64,000 nucleotides of DNA from Rhizobium ruizarguesonis (GTDB lineage Bacteria > Pseudomonadota > Alphaproteobacteria > Rhizobiales > Rhizobiaceae), in contig NZ_PQIG01000074.1 of NCBI RefSeq assembly GCF_012349115.1, positions 1-64,000 on the forward strand. The letters run 5' to 3'. Of the stretch, positions 42,432 to 50,734 are shown piece after piece. The notes below the pieces were generated by a model that saw nothing but the letters and a program-made list of their open reading frames with translations, was not told the DNA's origin and did not search any database. Numbering within the stretch: position 1 is the first letter of the stretch; each line of letters starts with the position of its first letter. The position numbers and the translations under genes are program-made.

Positions 42432-43079
42432 TCAGGCGACCATCGCCATGTTGATCTTGCCGAGCTGGATCACCGCCTGCGTCCGGCTGTCGACATCGAG
42501 TTTCAACAGGATCGCTGAGACATGCGCCTTGATCGTCGCCTCGGAGACGCCGAGTTCGTAGGCAATCTGCTTGTTCAGCAGCCCTTCGCCGAGCATGGTC
42601 AGCACCCGGCTCTGCTGCGGTGTCAGCGTATGCAGGCGGTGGATCAGGTCGGCGACATCGGGATCCTGCTCCTGGCCGTCGCGATAGCTCTCCGGCGTGG
42701 CGATATCACCGGCAAGCACCGTCTGGATGCTGCGGCGAATGTCGTCGATGCCGGAGGATTTCGAAATGAAGCCGGAAGCACCGAGTTCCAGCGCCCGCCG
42801 GATCGTCGTCGCATCGTCGGTTGCCGAGACGATGACGATTGGCAGGCTGGCGAATTCGGAGCGCAGCGCCATCAGGCCGGAAAAACCACTGACCCCGGGC
42901 ATGGCGAGATCGAGCAGCATCAGATCGGCATCCGCATGGGCGCCGGCCGCCCGGCGCGCGGCGGCAAAATCGCCGGCCTCGACGATCGACTGCCGGCCTT
43001 CCATGCCGATCACCGCCTGGCGCAGCGCATCGCGGAAAAGCGGATGATCGTCCGCAATGATGATGGTGTGTTCCTGCAT
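42432..43079 (-). CDS. NarL/FixJ-family response regulator
   Basis: 215 aa. The receiver domain (about 1-125) has ADDHPLF, phospho-acceptor Asp57 in LMLLDLAMPG and the Lys in GFISKSSG. The LuxR-type HTH (about 145-205) is LTPQQSRVLTMLGEGLLNKQIAYELGVSEATIKAHVSAIL. No histidine kinase is adjacent, so the partner is unknown. A 120-bp gap follows the divergent-facing S24 gene region; both genes lie on the same strand but are probably separate units. Confidence 0.9.
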   Translation of the reverse strand: MQEHTIIIADDHPLFRDALRQAVIGMEGRQSIVEAGDFAAARRAAGAHADADLMLLDLAMPGVSGFSGLMALRSEFASLPIVIVSATDDATTIRRALELGASGFISKSSGIDDIRRSIQTVLAGDIATPESYRDGQEQDPDVADLIHRLHTLTPQQSRVLTMLGEGLLNKQIAYELGVSEATIKAHVSAILLKLDVDSRTQAVIQLGKINMAMVA

Positions 43080-43171
43080 CGAAAACTCCCTCCCAAGAGC
43101 CCGATCATGCCGGCATATGCCTCCGCCCCTCCGCGTTGCACGCCAGCTTGCTCATGCCCGACTATATCAGA

Positions 43172-43570
43172 TCAGGTCTTCTGCGGAAGGGGATTGGTGT
43201 TTTCCTCGGCCTGGAACTCCTTCACCATCCCCATGAAACTCTTCATCATCCGCTCCATGATGCTGATCGAACGGTCGACCTCGGCATCGCTCGGCAGCGC
43301 GCGCTGGATGACACCGCCCTGTTCGAGCGCCGTCACCCGCTTTGCCAGCCGGTCGAGTTCGTCCTCGTAGGCCGCCCGCTCGTCGGCTGCCATCCGGCAG
43401 ACGAGGGCGCCGTCCTTGTCCTGGCAGATCGACATGGCCCCTGTCTGGCGGTCGAGCCGGACGAAATGGTCGCCGCTCTTCTCCAGCTGGAATCGGCCCG
43501 CATCGGGTTCGACGGCGGCGGCCGCCAACGGCATCAGAAAAACGCCAAGTGTGATAACGAATGCCTTCAT
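43172..43570 (-). CDS. Small exported coiled-coil protein, unknown
   Basis: 132 aa. The signal peptide is MKAFVITLGVFLMPLAAAA. The mature part starts with a beta-type segment with two cysteines (MSICQDKDGALVCRM). It continues with a heptad-like helical stretch (ADERAAYEDELDRLAKRVTALEQ) and a Met-rich helix (ISIMERMMKSFMGMVKEF). It is a conserved-looking hypothetical; I know no function for it. It stands alone upstream of the response regulator gene on the same strand. Confidence 0.75.
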   Translation of the reverse strand: MKAFVITLGVFLMPLAAAAVEPDAGRFQLEKSGDHFVRLDRQTGAMSICQDKDGALVCRMAADERAAYEDELDRLAKRVTALEQGGVIQRALPSDAEVDRSISIMERMMKSFMGMVKEFQAEENTNPLPQKT

Positions 43571-43593
43571 TGTCTCATCCTCCGGATTTTCTG

Positions 43594-43641
43594 GAGCATG
43601 ATGCCGAAAAGTGTGCGCGGTTTTCGGACGACATCATGCTC
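43594..43641. repeat. Palindromic repeat, variant member
   Basis: GAGCATGATGCCGAAAAG... pairs with ...CGACATCATGCTC. It shares architecture and the GTGTGCGCGGTTTT centre with the elements at 47485, 49342 and 51540 but is more diverged. Confidence 0.65.
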
Positions 43642-43742
43642 TAATTCTGTTCCAGCTGCCCCGTTTTTCGCGCCGGGGCGTGGACATCGCCGCCTCTTTC
43701 CGGCAAAGCCCTCGTGACCAAGGAACAGCCTATCGTGAGGCC

Positions 43743-44099
43743 ATGATGACCCTGACACCGACCCTTTACAAGATCGTGACGGAAACGCTCTGGCAGCAAG
43801 CCAGACAAACCGGCACTTTTCATGGCGCCGGCATCGATCTCAAGGATGGCTTCATCCATTTCTCGACGGCGGACCAGGTGAAGCAGACCGCCGCCCTGCA
43901 TTTTGCCGGCCAGTCCGGCCTGTTGCTGATTGCCGTCGATGGCCGCGGCTTTGGCGACAAGCTGGTCTTCGAGCCCTCGCGCGGCGGCGATCTCTTCCCG
44001 CATCTCTACGCTGATCTGCCGCTTGTCGCCGTACTCTGGGAGGCGCCGCTGCCGCTCGACGAAGCCGGCACCCATGTCTTTCCGGAGCTGCAGCCATGA
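43743..44099 (+). CDS. DUF952-family protein
   Basis: 118 aa. The DUF952 layout is visible: YKIVTETLWQQARQTGTFHGAGIDLKDGFIHFSTADQV, then LIAVDGRGFGDKLVFEPSRGGDLFPHLYADLPL. The fold is related to ADP-ribosyl-transferase-like small domains; function is unknown. ATG 43743 follows GTGAGG; ATG 43746 is equally possible. Its stop overlaps the pyrD start as ATGA, so it is coupled to pyrD, a frequent order in rhizobia. Confidence 0.87.
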   Translation: MMTLTPTLYKIVTETLWQQARQTGTFHGAGIDLKDGFIHFSTADQVKQTAALHFAGQSGLLLIAVDGRGFGDKLVFEPSRGGDLFPHLYADLPLVAVLWEAPLPLDEAGTHVFPELQP

Positions 44100-45184
44100 T
44101 CGATCCCTTCAAGCGTCTCGCCCGCAAGGGTCTCTTCCTGTTCGATCCGGAAACGGCGCACGGCATGTCGATCGCCGCCTTGAAATCCGGCCTCGTGCCC
44201 GCCTGCCAGCTGACGCCCGATCCGCGCCTGCGCCAGACCGTTGCCGGCCTTGCCTTCGAAAATCCGCTCGGCATGGCCGCCGGCTACGACAAGAATGCCG
44301 AAGTGCCGGAGGCGCTGTTGAAGCTCGGCTTCGGCTTTACCGAGATCGGCACGGTGACGCCGAAGCCGCAATCCGGAAATCCGCGGCCGCGCATCTTCCG
44401 CCTGGTGGAGGATGAAGGCGTCATCAACCGTCTCGGCTTCAACAATGAAGGCCATGATGCCGCCTTCGGGCGCCTCGCCGCGCTAGGGGGCGGTGGCATG
44501 ATCGGCGTCAATATCGGCGCCAACAAGGATAGCGAGGACCGCATCGCCGACTATGTCGCCGGCATCCGCCGCTTTTATTCCGTCGCGCGCTATTTCACTG
44601 CCAACATCTCCTCGCCGAACACCCCCGGCCTGCGCGACCTGCAGGGGCGCGAAAGCCTTGCGGTGCTGTTATCAGCCGTGCTTGCGGCGCGCGACGAGAT
44701 GGCAGCGGCATCCGGCCGGACGATCCCGGTCTTTCTGAAGATCGCGCCTGATCTGACCGAGGAAGGCATGGACGATATCGCCGCGGAAGTGCTCTCGCAT
44801 GCGCTGGATGGCCTGATCGTCTCCAACACCACGCTGTCGCGCGATGGCCTAAAGGATCAGCGCCAGGCGAAGGAGGCGGGCGGTCTCTCCGGCGTGCCGC
44901 TGTTCGAAAAGTCGACGGCGGTGCTCGCCAGGATGCGCAAGCGCGTCGGCCCGGCCCTGCCGATCATCGGCGTCGGCGGCGTGTCCTCGGCCGAAACCAC
45001 GCTGGAGAAGATCAGGGCGGGTGCCGATCTCGTCCAGCTCTATTCCTGCATGGTCTATGAAGGCCCTGGCCTGGCCGGCGATATCCTCCGCGGCCTCTCG
45101 AAACTCCTGGACCGCGAAAAGGCCGCCTCGATCCGCGACCTGCGTGATGTCAGGCTGGATTATTGGGCGGCGCGAAAGGTCTGA
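44096..45184 (+). CDS. pyrD: Dihydroorotate dehydrogenase (quinone), class 2
   Basis: 362 aa, a membrane-associated FMN enzyme that oxidises dihydroorotate to orotate with quinone in pyrimidine synthesis. The N-terminal extension with the amphipathic quinone helices is present. FMN and substrate motifs include GMAAGYDKNAEVPEAL, NRLGFNNEGHDA and ISSPNTPGLRDLQ with the class 2 catalytic Ser, then IGVGGVSSAE. Its 3' end overlaps the convergent MATE gene by 25 bp. Confidence 0.95.
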   Translation: MIDPFKRLARKGLFLFDPETAHGMSIAALKSGLVPACQLTPDPRLRQTVAGLAFENPLGMAAGYDKNAEVPEALLKLGFGFTEIGTVTPKPQSGNPRPRIFRLVEDEGVINRLGFNNEGHDAAFGRLAALGGGGMIGVNIGANKDSEDRIADYVAGIRRFYSVARYFTANISSPNTPGLRDLQGRESLAVLLSAVLAARDEMAAASGRTIPVFLKIAPDLTEEGMDDIAAEVLSHALDGLIVSNTTLSRDGLKDQRQAKEAGGLSGVPLFEKSTAVLARMRKRVGPALPIIGVGGVSSAETTLEKIRAGADLVQLYSCMVYEGPGLAGDILRGLSKLLDREKAASIRDLRDVRLDYWAARKV

Positions 45185-46506
45185 TCGGCCCGCGACCGCA
45201 CCAGCATCGCCAGGAAGAAACCGCGGAAGAGCAGGAAGGCGTTCATCGCCAGCCACAAGCCGTGATTGCCGAAGAGCGGCACGAAGACCGCGAGCATCAA
45301 GAGATAGCCGGCAAAAGATATCAGCATCCGGTTGCGCATGTCGGCCGACCATGTGGCGCCGATGAACACCCCGTCCATCAGGAAGGCGAGTGCACCGGTC
45401 AGTCCCGTCACCGCCGCCCAGGGCAGATAGGTTTCGGCCGCCTGCCGCACCTCGGGTGATGTCGTCAGCACCGAAATTAGCCAGGGGCCGGCGAGGAAGA
45501 AGAAGGCGGAACTAACAGCCGCCAGTCCGAAGGACCACAAGGTCGTCAGCTTCAGCCCGCGGTCGAAGGCTGGCCGGTAATGCGCGCCAATCGCCCGGCC
45601 GATGATCTGTTCGGCGGCATTGGCAAGCCCGTCGAGATAATAGCCGGACAGCAGGAAGAAATTCATCACTACGGCATTGGCGGCAAGCGTCACCGCGCCA
45701 AAGCTGGTGCCGATCCGCATCATGATGGTGAAGGCGCCGATCAGCACGAAGGTGCGGATCAGGATGTCGCGGTTGAGCGCGAAAAGCTCGGCCAGCCGGT
45801 GCCGGGAAAAGACCTCGGACCATGCCGGTCGCGCTGCCTTGCCGAAGCCGCTGAGCACGATGGCAAGCCCGGCGAGCGCGCCGACGCTTTCGCCGGCCAT
45901 CGTTCCCCAGGCGACCCCCGCCACGCCCCAATCGAGCGTCAGGCCGAGATAGATGGAAGGCAGGATGTTGATGCCGTTGATAACAGCCTGCAGCAGCAGT
46001 CCGATATTGCCCTGTCCGCGCCCAAGCACGAAGCCGAGGATGGCATAATTCGCCAGTGCCGCGGGTGCTGCCAGCATGCGGATCGAAAAATAGGTGCCGG
46101 TTGCCTGCGCGATCGCGCCTTCCGCCCCCATCAGGCTCAACCCCGCCGCCATCAGCAGCGGCGAAAGACAGAGCAGCGCCAGTCCGCAGCCGAGCGCCGA
46201 AATCATTGCCCGGGAAAAGACCGCCTGCTGCTCGTGCTGGTCGCGCCGGCCATAGGCCTGCGCCGTCAGCCCGGTCGTCGAGGCGCGCAGGAAGTTGAAG
46301 CTGCCGAGGATCAGATCGAAGAGCATCGCGCCGATCGCCAGCCCGGCCAGCGCCTCCGCATTGCCCATACGGCCGACGACGGCGGTGTTCGTCAGCCCGA
46401 GCAGCGGCGTCGTCATGAAGCCGAGCGTCATCGGAAGGGCGATCGACAGCACCATCAGGTGCGTCACGTCGAATGCAAGCGCGTTGTGATTGCTGCGTGT
46501 ATCCAT
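45160..46506 (-). CDS. MATE-family efflux transporter (DinF-like)
   Basis: 448 aa with about 12 membrane helices in two bundles. The family marks are TNTAVVGRMGNAEALAGLAIGAMLFDLILGSFNFLRASTTGLTAQAYGRRD in the first half and the matching AAEQIIGRAIGA region in the second. These transporters export cationic compounds using Na+ or H+. The substrate is unknown. The coding 3' end overlaps pyrD on the other strand, so simultaneous full transcription of both could interfere. Confidence 0.92.
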   Translation of the reverse strand: MDTRSNHNALAFDVTHLMVLSIALPMTLGFMTTPLLGLTNTAVVGRMGNAEALAGLAIGAMLFDLILGSFNFLRASTTGLTAQAYGRRDQHEQQAVFSRAMISALGCGLALLCLSPLLMAAGLSLMGAEGAIAQATGTYFSIRMLAAPAALANYAILGFVLGRGQGNIGLLLQAVINGINILPSIYLGLTLDWGVAGVAWGTMAGESVGALAGLAIVLSGFGKAARPAWSEVFSRHRLAELFALNRDILIRTFVLIGAFTIMMRIGTSFGAVTLAANAVVMNFFLLSGYYLDGLANAAEQIIGRAIGAHYRPAFDRGLKLTTLWSFGLAAVSSAFFFLAGPWLISVLTTSPEVRQAAETYLPWAAVTGLTGALAFLMDGVFIGATWSADMRNRMLISFAGYLLMLAVFVPLFGNHGLWLAMNAFLLFRGFFLAMLVRSRADQTFRAAQ

Positions 46507-46591
46507 GCCGGCCTCGTCGCGGCAGCGCCACGCGTCGTTTCAGACGCGCAACAGACGCTGCATCACTTGAACTGCTGCAGGCGGAATCACC

Positions 46592-47089
46592 TCAGCTGGA
46601 AAGCACCATGGCCCAATAGGGCAGGTTCCTGGAAGATGTATTATGGGCGACGGCGACGCCAAGGCCATCATAACGTCCGAGCATGTTTTCCAGATGATGC
46701 GGCGAGTTGATCCAGGCCGTCACCACGGCATCGACGCTCTGCTGGCCGGCGGCGATGTTCTCAGCCGCTGGCAGCCGCACGCCGCTCGCCTTGACACGCG
46801 CACCGAAGCTGTCGGTCATGCCCATCAGATGCGCCATCTTGCCGGCGCTCGCCATGCGTTTTGCCTGGAACAGGGCGGCGGTGGTCGCCGCCGGATCGAC
46901 GGCAAGCGCCGGCAGGCCGTGTTTGGCCCGCAGCTGGTTGACGAGCGGCAGCACGCTCGCCGTCTCGTCTTCGCCGTCCGACGGCGTGCCGGCCATCCGC
47001 GGGGTCGTGGTGCAGCCGGCGATGCCGGCGGCGAGCGCAAGTCCGGAAAGGCGTAGCAGGCCGCGTCTGGAAAGATCGATGGATGTCAT
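46592..47089 (-). CDS. CAP-domain lipoprotein
   Basis: 165 aa. The N-terminus combines a twin-arginine motif (LSRRGLLRLSGLALAAG) with a lipobox (GIAGC), so Tat export and lipidation are likely. The CAP/SCP domain is seen in LVNQLRAKHGLPALAVDPAATTAALFQAKRMA, AAENIAAGQQSVDAVVTAWINSPHHLENML and the C-terminal YDGLGVAVAHN. The His/Glu pair of the CAP cavity is present. The role of bacterial CAP lipoproteins is not well defined. Its start lies one base after the stop of the upstream small membrane-protein gene. Confidence 0.88.
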   Translation of the reverse strand: MTSIDLSRRGLLRLSGLALAAGIAGCTTTPRMAGTPSDGEDETASVLPLVNQLRAKHGLPALAVDPAATTAALFQAKRMASAGKMAHLMGMTDSFGARVKASGVRLPAAENIAAGQQSVDAVVTAWINSPHHLENMLGRYDGLGVAVAHNTSSRNLPYWAMVLSS

Positions 47090-47090
47090 G

Positions 47091-47357
47091 TTACCGGCGG
47101 TAGCTGAAAAGACGAAGGATGACGAAGAGCGGAATGACGATCGTCGCGCCGAGGATGAGATAGTCGCCGACGCGCCCGAGAGCCGAGAAGCCCCGGTGCC
47201 AGATTTCCAGGATGAAGTCGCGGACGCCGTCGATGATGCTCCACGGCGTCAGGCCGAAAACGGTCATGACGAAACCGACGATCAGCGACACCACGATAAG
47301 TTTTATCAATGTGCGGCCGATTGAATCGCCGAGGAACCTGTTCGCCTGATCGGACAT
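47091..47357 (-). CDS. Small membrane protein, DUF6460-like
   Basis: 88 aa from ATG 47357. Two membrane helices are clear: LIKLIVVSLIVGFVMTVFGL (about 18-37) and LILGATIVIPLFVIL (about 69-83). Between them is WSIIDGVRDFILEIWHRGFSALG. The pattern matches a small family widespread in Rhizobiales that I recall as DUF6460; the family name should be checked. It is upstream of and coupled to the CAP lipoprotein gene. Confidence 0.78.
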   Translation of the reverse strand: MSDQANRFLGDSIGRTLIKLIVVSLIVGFVMTVFGLTPWSIIDGVRDFILEIWHRGFSALGRVGDYLILGATIVIPLFVILRLFSYRR

Positions 47358-47484
47358 AAGCCATCTCCTGTTTGCCCTTGGAATAAGGTCGCGGCGCGGC
47401 GCCCGCAAGCCCTTTCCGGAATTGGCCGCTTCGCCTCTGAAATAGGACTTGAGTTTTTTTGTGGCCGCCGCCAGATGCGGGCCG

Positions 47485-47533
47485 ACGCATGTCGCGCAAA
47501 AGTGTGCAGCGGTTTTGCGGCAACGACATGCGT
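47485..47533. repeat. 49-bp palindromic repeat
   Basis: Reads ACGCATGTCGCGCAAAAGTG... and ends ...CGACATGCGT. Its reverse complement matches 51540-51586 almost base for base. It lies between divergent genes, inside an open frame that runs upstream of the methyltransferase but is not part of it. Confidence 0.8.
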
Positions 47534-47558
47534 AAAAGAAACAGCGACAGGTCCATTG

Positions 47559-48491
47559 ATGCAGCCCCACCAGCTTTCCTCCGGCGATGTCATTGCCGAC
47601 CGCCGCGCCGACTATGCCAGGATGCTCGAGGAAGGCGGCGAGCCGGAAGCGGCTGCCGAGCTGATGGAGCAGGCCCTCGAACTCGTGCCCGCCTGGGCAG
47701 CCGGCTGGTATCGCCTCGCCACCTATCTGGAAGAGGCGGGCAGGGGTGAAGCCGCGATCGAGGCCTATCGCAAGACGCTTGCCCTCGATCCCGAAGACAT
47801 TTTCGGCGCTGCCCTCAAACTCACCCTTCTCGGCGACGCGGCCACGCCTGACCTGCCGCCGAGCCGCTATGTCGAGCGCCTCTTCGACGACTATGCCGAT
47901 CGGTTCGAATCAGCACTTGTCGATAAGCTCGACTACAATGTCCCGCAGAAGCTCGCAGCGCTCGTCGCCTCCACCGGCAGGCGTTACGAACTGGCCGTCG
48001 ATCTCGGCTGCGGCACCGGCCTGCTCGGCCCGGAAATCCGTAGCTTTGCCGGCCGCCTCGAAGGCTTCGACCTCTCGCAGAACATGCTGGCGAAGGCTGC
48101 CGAGAAACGGGTCTATGACAGTCTCGCCCAGGCCGATCTCTCGCTCGCGCCCGAGCTCTCCGGCCTCTTTGCAGATGCGGCGCGCCGTCGCGCCGACCTG
48201 GTGACGGCAGCCGATGTGCTGATGTATCTCGGCAATCTCGAAAGCGTCTTTGCCATCGTTGGAGCGCTCGCTGCACCAGGCGCCGATATCGCCTTTTCCG
48301 TCGAGGATGCAGGTGAGGGCGACGGCTTTCACCTCGCTCCGTCGCTGCGCTACGCCCATTCGGAAAGCTATGTCAGGATGCTTCTTGCCCGTCACGGCTT
48401 CCAAATCCTCAAGATCGTCAAATCGGTCATTCGCAAAGATGGCGGAAAACCGGTTTCCGGCATTCTGTTCCTTACGCATAAGCCCGTGTGA
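47559..48491 (+). CDS. TPR-containing SAM-dependent methyltransferase
   Basis: 310 aa from ATG 47559; the frame upstream crosses a palindromic repeat and is excluded. Residues about 15-85 form TPR-like helices (RADYARMLEEGGEPEAAAELMEQAL, WYRLATYLEEAGRGEAAIEAYRKTLALDPED). A class I methyltransferase domain (about 135-305) follows with the SAM motif AVDLGCGTGLLGPEI and the acidic GFDLSQNML. It resembles the family around NodS/UbiE-like methylases of unknown substrate. It stands alone between the divergent DUF6460 gene and the first YitT gene. Confidence 0.85.
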   Translation: MQPHQLSSGDVIADRRADYARMLEEGGEPEAAAELMEQALELVPAWAAGWYRLATYLEEAGRGEAAIEAYRKTLALDPEDIFGAALKLTLLGDAATPDLPPSRYVERLFDDYADRFESALVDKLDYNVPQKLAALVASTGRRYELAVDLGCGTGLLGPEIRSFAGRLEGFDLSQNMLAKAAEKRVYDSLAQADLSLAPELSGLFADAARRRADLVTAADVLMYLGNLESVFAIVGALAAPGADIAFSVEDAGEGDGFHLAPSLRYAHSESYVRMLLARHGFQILKIVKSVIRKDGGKPVSGILFLTHKPV

Positions 48492-48514
48492 GCGAACATT
48501 TCTTGCGATTTTTT

Positions 48515-48539
48515 AATAGGTCAGCATTGCTTACCTATT
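48515..48539. promoter_or_regulatory. AT-rich 25-bp palindrome upstream of first yitT-like gene
   Basis: AATAGGT (48515-48521) pairs with ACCTATT (48533-48539), with an inner AGC/GCT around ATT and one mismatch. It lies 23 bp after the methyltransferase stop and 163 bp before the YitT start, so it may be an operator or a weak terminator. Confidence 0.4.
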
Positions 48540-48701
48540 TCGCTTGATCGAAAGGCCGAAAAACCCGATACTGCACCGCATCGGCAGAGAGCTTGGCAAT
48601 TAACGCCGAGGCGCTCGGGCTCCTTTCATGATCCAAAATTCCGTCGCGCGCAGATCTTCCCAAGCGCGTTCTTGAACTCGTCTGCCGTGGAGACTGGCGA
48701 C

Positions 48702-49337
48702 ATGACACAGCTCATCAATGCCCTTGGCTTCTGGAATACGACTGCGACGCGCCACACCCCGATCGAAGATGTACAGGGCATATTCTCCGGCAGCTTCGTT
48801 GCGGCGCTCGGCCTTTATGTGCTCGCCAGCGCCGGCCTTCTCACCGGCAGCACGGCCGGCGTGGCCTTCCTCCTGCATTATGCCTTCGGCGTCAATTTCG
48901 GCCTCGCCTTCTTCCTGCTCAACCTGCCGTTCTTCTATCTCTCGTGGAAGCGCCTCGGCATGGCCTTCACCATCAAGACCTTCATCGCCATCGGCCTGAC
49001 CTCGGTGCTTGCCGATGTGCAGTCGCGCTTCCTGTCCATTTCGAGCATTCATCCGGCCTGGGCGGCCCTTCTCGGCGGCCTGCTGCTCGGCTTCGGCCTG
49101 CTGGCGCTTTATCGCCACCGCGCCAGCCTTGGCGGCGTCGGCATTCTCGGCATCTACCTGCAGGAGCGTTTCGGCATCCGTGCCGGCCTCGTCCAGCTCG
49201 CGATCGACATGTGCGTGCTCGCCGCCGCCTTCTTCGTCACCACGCCGCCTGTCGTCTTTTATTCGGTGCTCGGCGCCGTCGTCCTCAACCTCTTCGTCGC
49301 CATCAACCACCGCGCCGACCGTTACATCGCGCTTTAG
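48702..49337 (+). CDS. YitT-family membrane protein, paralog 1
   Basis: 211 aa from ATG 48702 (MTQLINALGFW). About five membrane helices are visible: GSFVAALGLYVLASAGLL, GVAFLLHYAFGVNFGLAFFLLNLPFFYL, FTIKTFIAIGLTSVLADV, AALLGGLLLGFGLLALY and FYSVLGAVVLNLFVAI. The YitT core YRHRASLGGVGILGIYLQERFGIRAG is nearly shared with the gene at 50847-51479, so the two are recent paralogs. YitT proteins have no firm transport substrate. It is followed directly by a palindromic repeat. Confidence 0.87.
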   Translation: MTQLINALGFWNTTATRHTPIEDVQGIFSGSFVAALGLYVLASAGLLTGSTAGVAFLLHYAFGVNFGLAFFLLNLPFFYLSWKRLGMAFTIKTFIAIGLTSVLADVQSRFLSISSIHPAWAALLGGLLLGFGLLALYRHRASLGGVGILGIYLQERFGIRAGLVQLAIDMCVLAAAFFVTTPPVVFYSVLGAVVLNLFVAINHRADRYIAL

Positions 49338-49341
49338 TTTT

Positions 49342-49390
49342 ACGCATGCCCTTATCGCAAAATCGCCGCACAGTTTTGCGCGACATGCTC
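49342..49390. repeat. 49-bp palindromic repeat
   Basis: Reads ACGCATGCCCTTATCGCAAA... and ends ...CGCGACATGCTC, 4 bp after the first YitT gene. It has the same orientation as the copy at 51540-51586, which also follows a YitT gene, so repeat and gene may have been duplicated together. Confidence 0.8.
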
Positions 49391-49490
49391 TAACGTTACA
49401 AATCGGTAAGCCATTCTAAACAAAACGTAACTTGCCTGTGATCGGTCTCGGCGCCAAACTCTGCTCGCGCCGGATTTGATGAGGTGAACT

Positions 49491-49658
49491 ATGTCAGATT
49501 TGGAAAAGCTTGTGAGACGCCGTATGCAGGAAGAACGCGCCAAGGGCGCTTCCGCAGAAGAAATTGCGAAAGTCGTCCGAGACATATTCAACAGCATGGA
49601 CCTCTCGGGCAATCGGTTTGACGCCGTTGCCGTACGAGCCACCAGGGATCACGAGTGA
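49491..49658 (+). CDS. Small charged protein, 55 aa
   Basis: ATG 49491 follows GAGGTGAAC at good distance and the frame ends at TGA 49656-49658. The product begins MSDLEKLVRRRMQEERAKGA, continues with an amphipathic helix (AEEIAKVVRDIFNSMDL) and ends RATRDHE. It is too short to place in a family, but the ribosome site, helix periodicity and codon use support a real gene. The next sequence, CCGACCCGAGATTTTCGGGTCGG, makes a hairpin (49669-49691) like a terminator on its 3' side. Confidence 0.6.
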   Translation: MSDLEKLVRRRMQEERAKGASAEEIAKVVRDIFNSMDLSGNRFDAVAVRATRDHE

Positions 49659-49668
49659 TCCGATATTC

Positions 49669-49691
49669 GACCGACCCGAGATTTTCGGGTC
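49669..49691 (+). terminator. Hairpin after the 55-aa gene
   Basis: CCGACCCGA pairs with TCGGGTCGG around GATTT, 10 bp past the small-gene stop. It carries TTT only inside the loop, with no long T-run after it. It would end plus-strand transcription weakly, and lies 36 bp beyond the convergent AhpD gene. Confidence 0.5.
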
Positions 49692-49727
49692 GGTTGCCAG
49701 GATGAATTCTCGGTACGCAGATATCGA

Positions 49728-50189
49728 TCAGGCGGCCTTCGTTGCCGCATCGAGCGGATGCTGTGAGCGGAAGCCGACGGCAAGCCGGTTCCAGATGTTG
49801 ATGGCGCCGATCGCCACCGTAATCTTCGTCATTTCTTCTTCGGAGAAATGTGCCTTCAGCGTCTCGTAGTCGGCATCCGGCGCGCCTGTTTTGGCGATAT
49901 TGGTCACTGAATCCACCCAGCCGAGCAGCGCCCGTTCGCGGGCGTCATAGACCGGCGATTCCCGCCAGACGCACATCAGGTTGATCCATTGTTCGGAGAG
50001 CCCATCATGGCGGGCTTCCTTCACATGCATGTCGACGCAATAGGCGCAGCCATTGATCTGCGAGGCGCGCAGCTTGATCAGGTGGATGAAGCGGCGCTCC
50101 AGTCCGGAGGACTGGACATATTGCTCGAGCGCGGCGACCGCCTTGTAGGCATCGGGAGCGGCTTTGGCGAAGTTGAAACGTGGTTGCAT
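49728..50189 (-). CDS. AhpD-like carboxymuconolactone decarboxylase-family protein
   Basis: 153 aa from ATG 50189 (MQPRFNFAKAAP). The AhpD-type redox motif is NGCAYCVDMHVKEARHDG, with the CxxC and following His of peroxidase-like members. WRESPVYDARERALLGWVDSVT and EEEMTKITVAIGAINIWNRLA complete the core. It likely reduces alkyl hydroperoxides or acts in a related thiol reaction. It lies 23 bp after the Rrf2 gene on the same strand, so the regulator and enzyme form an operon, as in other Rrf2-AhpD pairs. Confidence 0.88.
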   Translation of the reverse strand: MQPRFNFAKAAPDAYKAVAALEQYVQSSGLERRFIHLIKLRASQINGCAYCVDMHVKEARHDGLSEQWINLMCVWRESPVYDARERALLGWVDSVTNIAKTGAPDADYETLKAHFSEEEMTKITVAIGAINIWNRLAVGFRSQHPLDAATKAA

Positions 50190-50212
50190 GGTCTTTCTCC
50201 TTTGTTGGTGGC

Positions 50213-50713
50213 TCAACGAGCCGTCTTGCGTTCATGGATTTCAAGGAAAGCGCAGCCTCTAGCTGCGATCGATCCGTCGTCGAGAGCGTTCAGCTCGATG
50301 CCGAGATCGGCAATGCTCGTCTTGGCAAGTTCGGCCCGATAGACCCGTTCGGCTCTGAGCATCGCCGCGCTGATGTTGCAGGGCGAGGCAAAGAAGCGAT
50401 CGGAGACCGGGTTCGGTCCGCGCTGGCGGATTTCGGCGCAGCGGAAGGCGGGCGCCGGTCCTTCGACCGCGATCACGATGTCGAGCAGCGAAATGTCCTT
50501 CGCCGCCTTTGCCAGCCGATATCCGCCCTTCGGCCCCGGTACGGTATCGAGGATGCCGGCGCCCGACAGTGCCTGCAGATGCTTCAGCAGATAACTCGTC
50601 GAGACGCCGTGGAATTCCGCCAGCGCGGCCGCCGATAGCACGCCGCCCTCGGAGAGGCCGGAAAGCATCGCAACGCTGTGAATGGCCTGCTCGACCCCAT
50701 CGCCCATCTTCAT
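50213..50713 (-). CDS. Rrf2-family transcriptional regulator
   Basis: 166 aa from ATG 50713, with GGAGG eight bases upstream on the transcript. The winged helix (about 5-75) includes ALAEFHGVSTSYLLKHLQALSGAGILDTVPGPKGGYRLA, the Rrf2 hallmark. Cysteines at FRCAEI, SPCNIS and RGCAF could sense redox or bind an Fe-S cluster or metal, as in relatives. The gene precedes AhpD in an operon. The palindrome at 50735-50751 just before its start is a probable autoregulatory operator. Confidence 0.88.
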   Translation of the reverse strand: MKMGDGVEQAIHSVAMLSGLSEGGVLSAAALAEFHGVSTSYLLKHLQALSGAGILDTVPGPKGGYRLAKAAKDISLLDIVIAVEGPAPAFRCAEIRQRGPNPVSDRFFASPCNISAAMLRAERVYRAELAKTSIADLGIELNALDDGSIAARGCAFLEIHERKTAR

Positions 50714-50734
50714 CCACGTGGCCTCCTCAATTCG

